Assembly: GCA_946407175.1 (NCBI GenBank)
Contig: CAMJNB010000084.1
Span: 1 to 6,216, forward strand
Direction: 5' to 3'
Origin: an uncultured Selenomonadales bacterium
GTDB lineage: Bacteria; Bacillota_C; Negativicutes; Selenomonadales; Selenomonadaceae
Length of the DNA: 6,216 bases
Under the pieces are notes generated by a model, which was not told the DNA's origin, searched no databases, and worked only from the letters and a program-made list of their open reading frames with translations. This document shows, piece by piece, positions 5,228 to 6,216 of this stretch. Every line of letters begins with the position of its first letter. Positions within the stretch are counted from its first letter, which is position 1. The position numbers and the translations under genes were made by a program.

Positions 5228-6196
5228 CTACTCTTCTTTTGTTGAACGAAGAAATAATTTCGTCAACTCATCTTTCGGATTACAATTTTCATAAATAATC
5301 CTGTAAATAGATTCGCTTATCGGCAATTCGACATTTACAGATTTTGCCAACTGCATAAGCGCGGCAACTGTTTCAACGCCTTCCGCCAGCTTGTCAAATT
5401 TTTCATTTTGCACGAACTCTTCACCGAAACGCCGATTGTGACTGTGCGCCGAAAAAAGCGTAGCCTCATAATCGCCCAAGTGACTTAAGCCGTAAACTGT
5501 CATTTTATCGCCGCCGAGTGATTCTACAAGCCGCGAAAGTTCAGCTGTACCACGAGCCATTAACGCGCCTTTCAAGCTGGAAAAATTTAAACCGTCCAAC
5601 ATTCCCGCCGCAATGCCGACAACATTTTTTGCCGCCGCGCCTACTTCCGTGCCGATTAAATCTTTGCCGTAGTAAAAGCGTATCAATGGACTTTTAAAAA
5701 TTTCCACAAGCCGTCGCGTCAATTTTTCATTCGCAGAACTCATTACCATACAATTCGGAATTTCCCTCAAAAAATCCTGCACGTGACCGGGTCCTACCCA
5801 TACCGCAATTTTTTCACGCGCAGTTTCATTTTCTTCGACAAAAACTTCTGTCAAGCGTTTGCCCGTACCGCGTTCAATTCCTTTCATGCAAAGCACAAAA
5901 ACTTTATCGCTTAAATTATTATTCGTCTTAAAATTTATTTCCTTAACCACGCCGCGCAGATTTTGTGCGCCGACGGAAATAATTATGATTTCGGCGAAGT
6001 TTAAAACGTCATCAAGATTTTTTGTAAGGCGTACGGCGGCAGGCAGTTTTAAATATTCATTGGCGCCGTCAGTTTCAAGGCGTTGCATATTTTTTGAACC
6101 TGCGCGACCGTACAAAATAACTTCGTGACCGATTCGGCTTGCGTACCATGCGTGAAAACTTCCCCAGCGTCCGCAACCAATAATTCCGATTTTCAT
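5228..6196 (-). CDS. gpsA: NAD(P)-dependent glycerol-3-phosphate dehydrogenase (GpsA-like)
   Basis: GpsA reduces dihydroxyacetone phosphate to sn-glycerol 3-phosphate, the backbone precursor of phospholipids, in the cytoplasm. The 322-residue protein is close to the usual length. The N-terminal Rossmann fold has GIIGCGRWGSFHA (4-16). CMKGIERGTGKRL (103-115) holds Lys105, and the C-terminal domain has GTEVGAAAKNVVGIAAG (182-198) with catalytic Lys190. GDYEATLFSAHSHNRRFG (241-258) is the expected substrate-binding segment. Two motifs deviate from the textbook enzyme: SVGAQNLRGV (74-83) where VPSQxxR is usual, and GPGHVQDF (135-142) where GPxFAxE is usual. It is therefore a divergent member of the family; the reaction is likely but less certain than the fold. 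AAGGAGA precedes the ATG by 11 bases. The preceding gene lies outside the window. Confidence 0.88.
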   Translation of the reverse strand: MKIGIIGCGRWGSFHAWYASRIGHEVILYGRAGSKNMQRLETDGANEYLKLPAAVRLTKNLDDVLNFAEIIIISVGAQNLRGVVKEINFKTNNNLSDKVFVLCMKGIERGTGKRLTEVFVEENETAREKIAVWVGPGHVQDFLREIPNCMVMSSANEKLTRRLVEIFKSPLIRFYYGKDLIGTEVGAAAKNVVGIAAGMLDGLNFSSLKGALMARGTAELSRLVESLGGDKMTVYGLSHLGDYEATLFSAHSHNRRFGEEFVQNEKFDKLAEGVETVAALMQLAKSVNVELPISESIYRIIYENCNPKDELTKLFLRSTKEE

Positions 6197-6216
6197 AAAA
6201 ATTTTTTCTCCTTAGC

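Noticed and set aside
6197..6216. Stop codon (TAA) of an upstream gene at 6214-6212
   Set aside because: Only 20 bases are visible beyond gpsA, so the frame and identity of any upstream gene cannot be judged.
1..6216. A new defence or mobile system
   Set aside because: All genes belong to known housekeeping, transport or surface-protein families; there is no transposase, integrase, toxin-antitoxin pair or nuclease in the window.

Overview
The window looks like a stretch of chromosome from a low-to-moderate-GC anaerobic Firmicute. Three things point there: ChW repeats in a secreted protein, a stand-alone CarD-family regulator, and strong Shine-Dalgarno sequences with GTG and TTG starts. The class Negativicutes (Selenomonas relatives) is a reasonable guess, but it rests on general gene content and not on a marker gene. 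Every supported gene lies on the minus strand, so transcription runs from the right edge to the left.

In transcription order the genes are: a gpsA-like NAD(P)-dependent glycerol-3-phosphate dehydrogenase (6196-5228); a CarD/CdnL RNA-polymerase-binding regulator (5142-4630); sucC and sucD, the two subunits of succinyl-CoA synthetase (4565-3372 and 3302-2397); hisH and hisA of histidine biosynthesis (2384-1761 and 1714-992); and a small secreted protein with three ChW repeats (895-344). A probable intrinsic terminator (about 307-274) follows. Then a promoter with a perfect TATAAT box drives the start of an EamA/DMT-family transporter (162-1), which runs off the left edge. The genes are co-oriented with gaps of 12 to 96 bases and may form one or two operons. 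sucD and hisH are almost certainly co-translated, because the hisH ribosome binding site begins inside the sucD stop codon.

The genes are mostly housekeeping. I do not see a defence system, mobile element gene, CRISPR array or RNA gene. The unusual material lies between the genes. First, just before sucC a strong Shine-Dalgarno sequence is separated from the ATG by a terminator-like hairpin and eight T residues. If the hairpin folds, it brings the Shine-Dalgarno sequence to a normal distance from the start. A 13-codon leader ORF that overlaps the sucC ATG is a competing reading. Second, four intergenic gaps carry short tandem arrays of a degenerate 7-base unit (AGCTTNN), and a fifth site carries a different 7-base unit (TCTTAAT). 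Some of these arrays are palindromic and share border sequences, as expected of a dispersed repeat family. Third, a tandem 14-base repeat sits at the predicted transcription start of the transporter gene.

Two start codons differ from the longest open frame: hisA most likely starts at a TTG (1714) and the ChW protein at a GTG (895). In both cases the upstream alternative overlaps the Shine-Dalgarno sequence itself.
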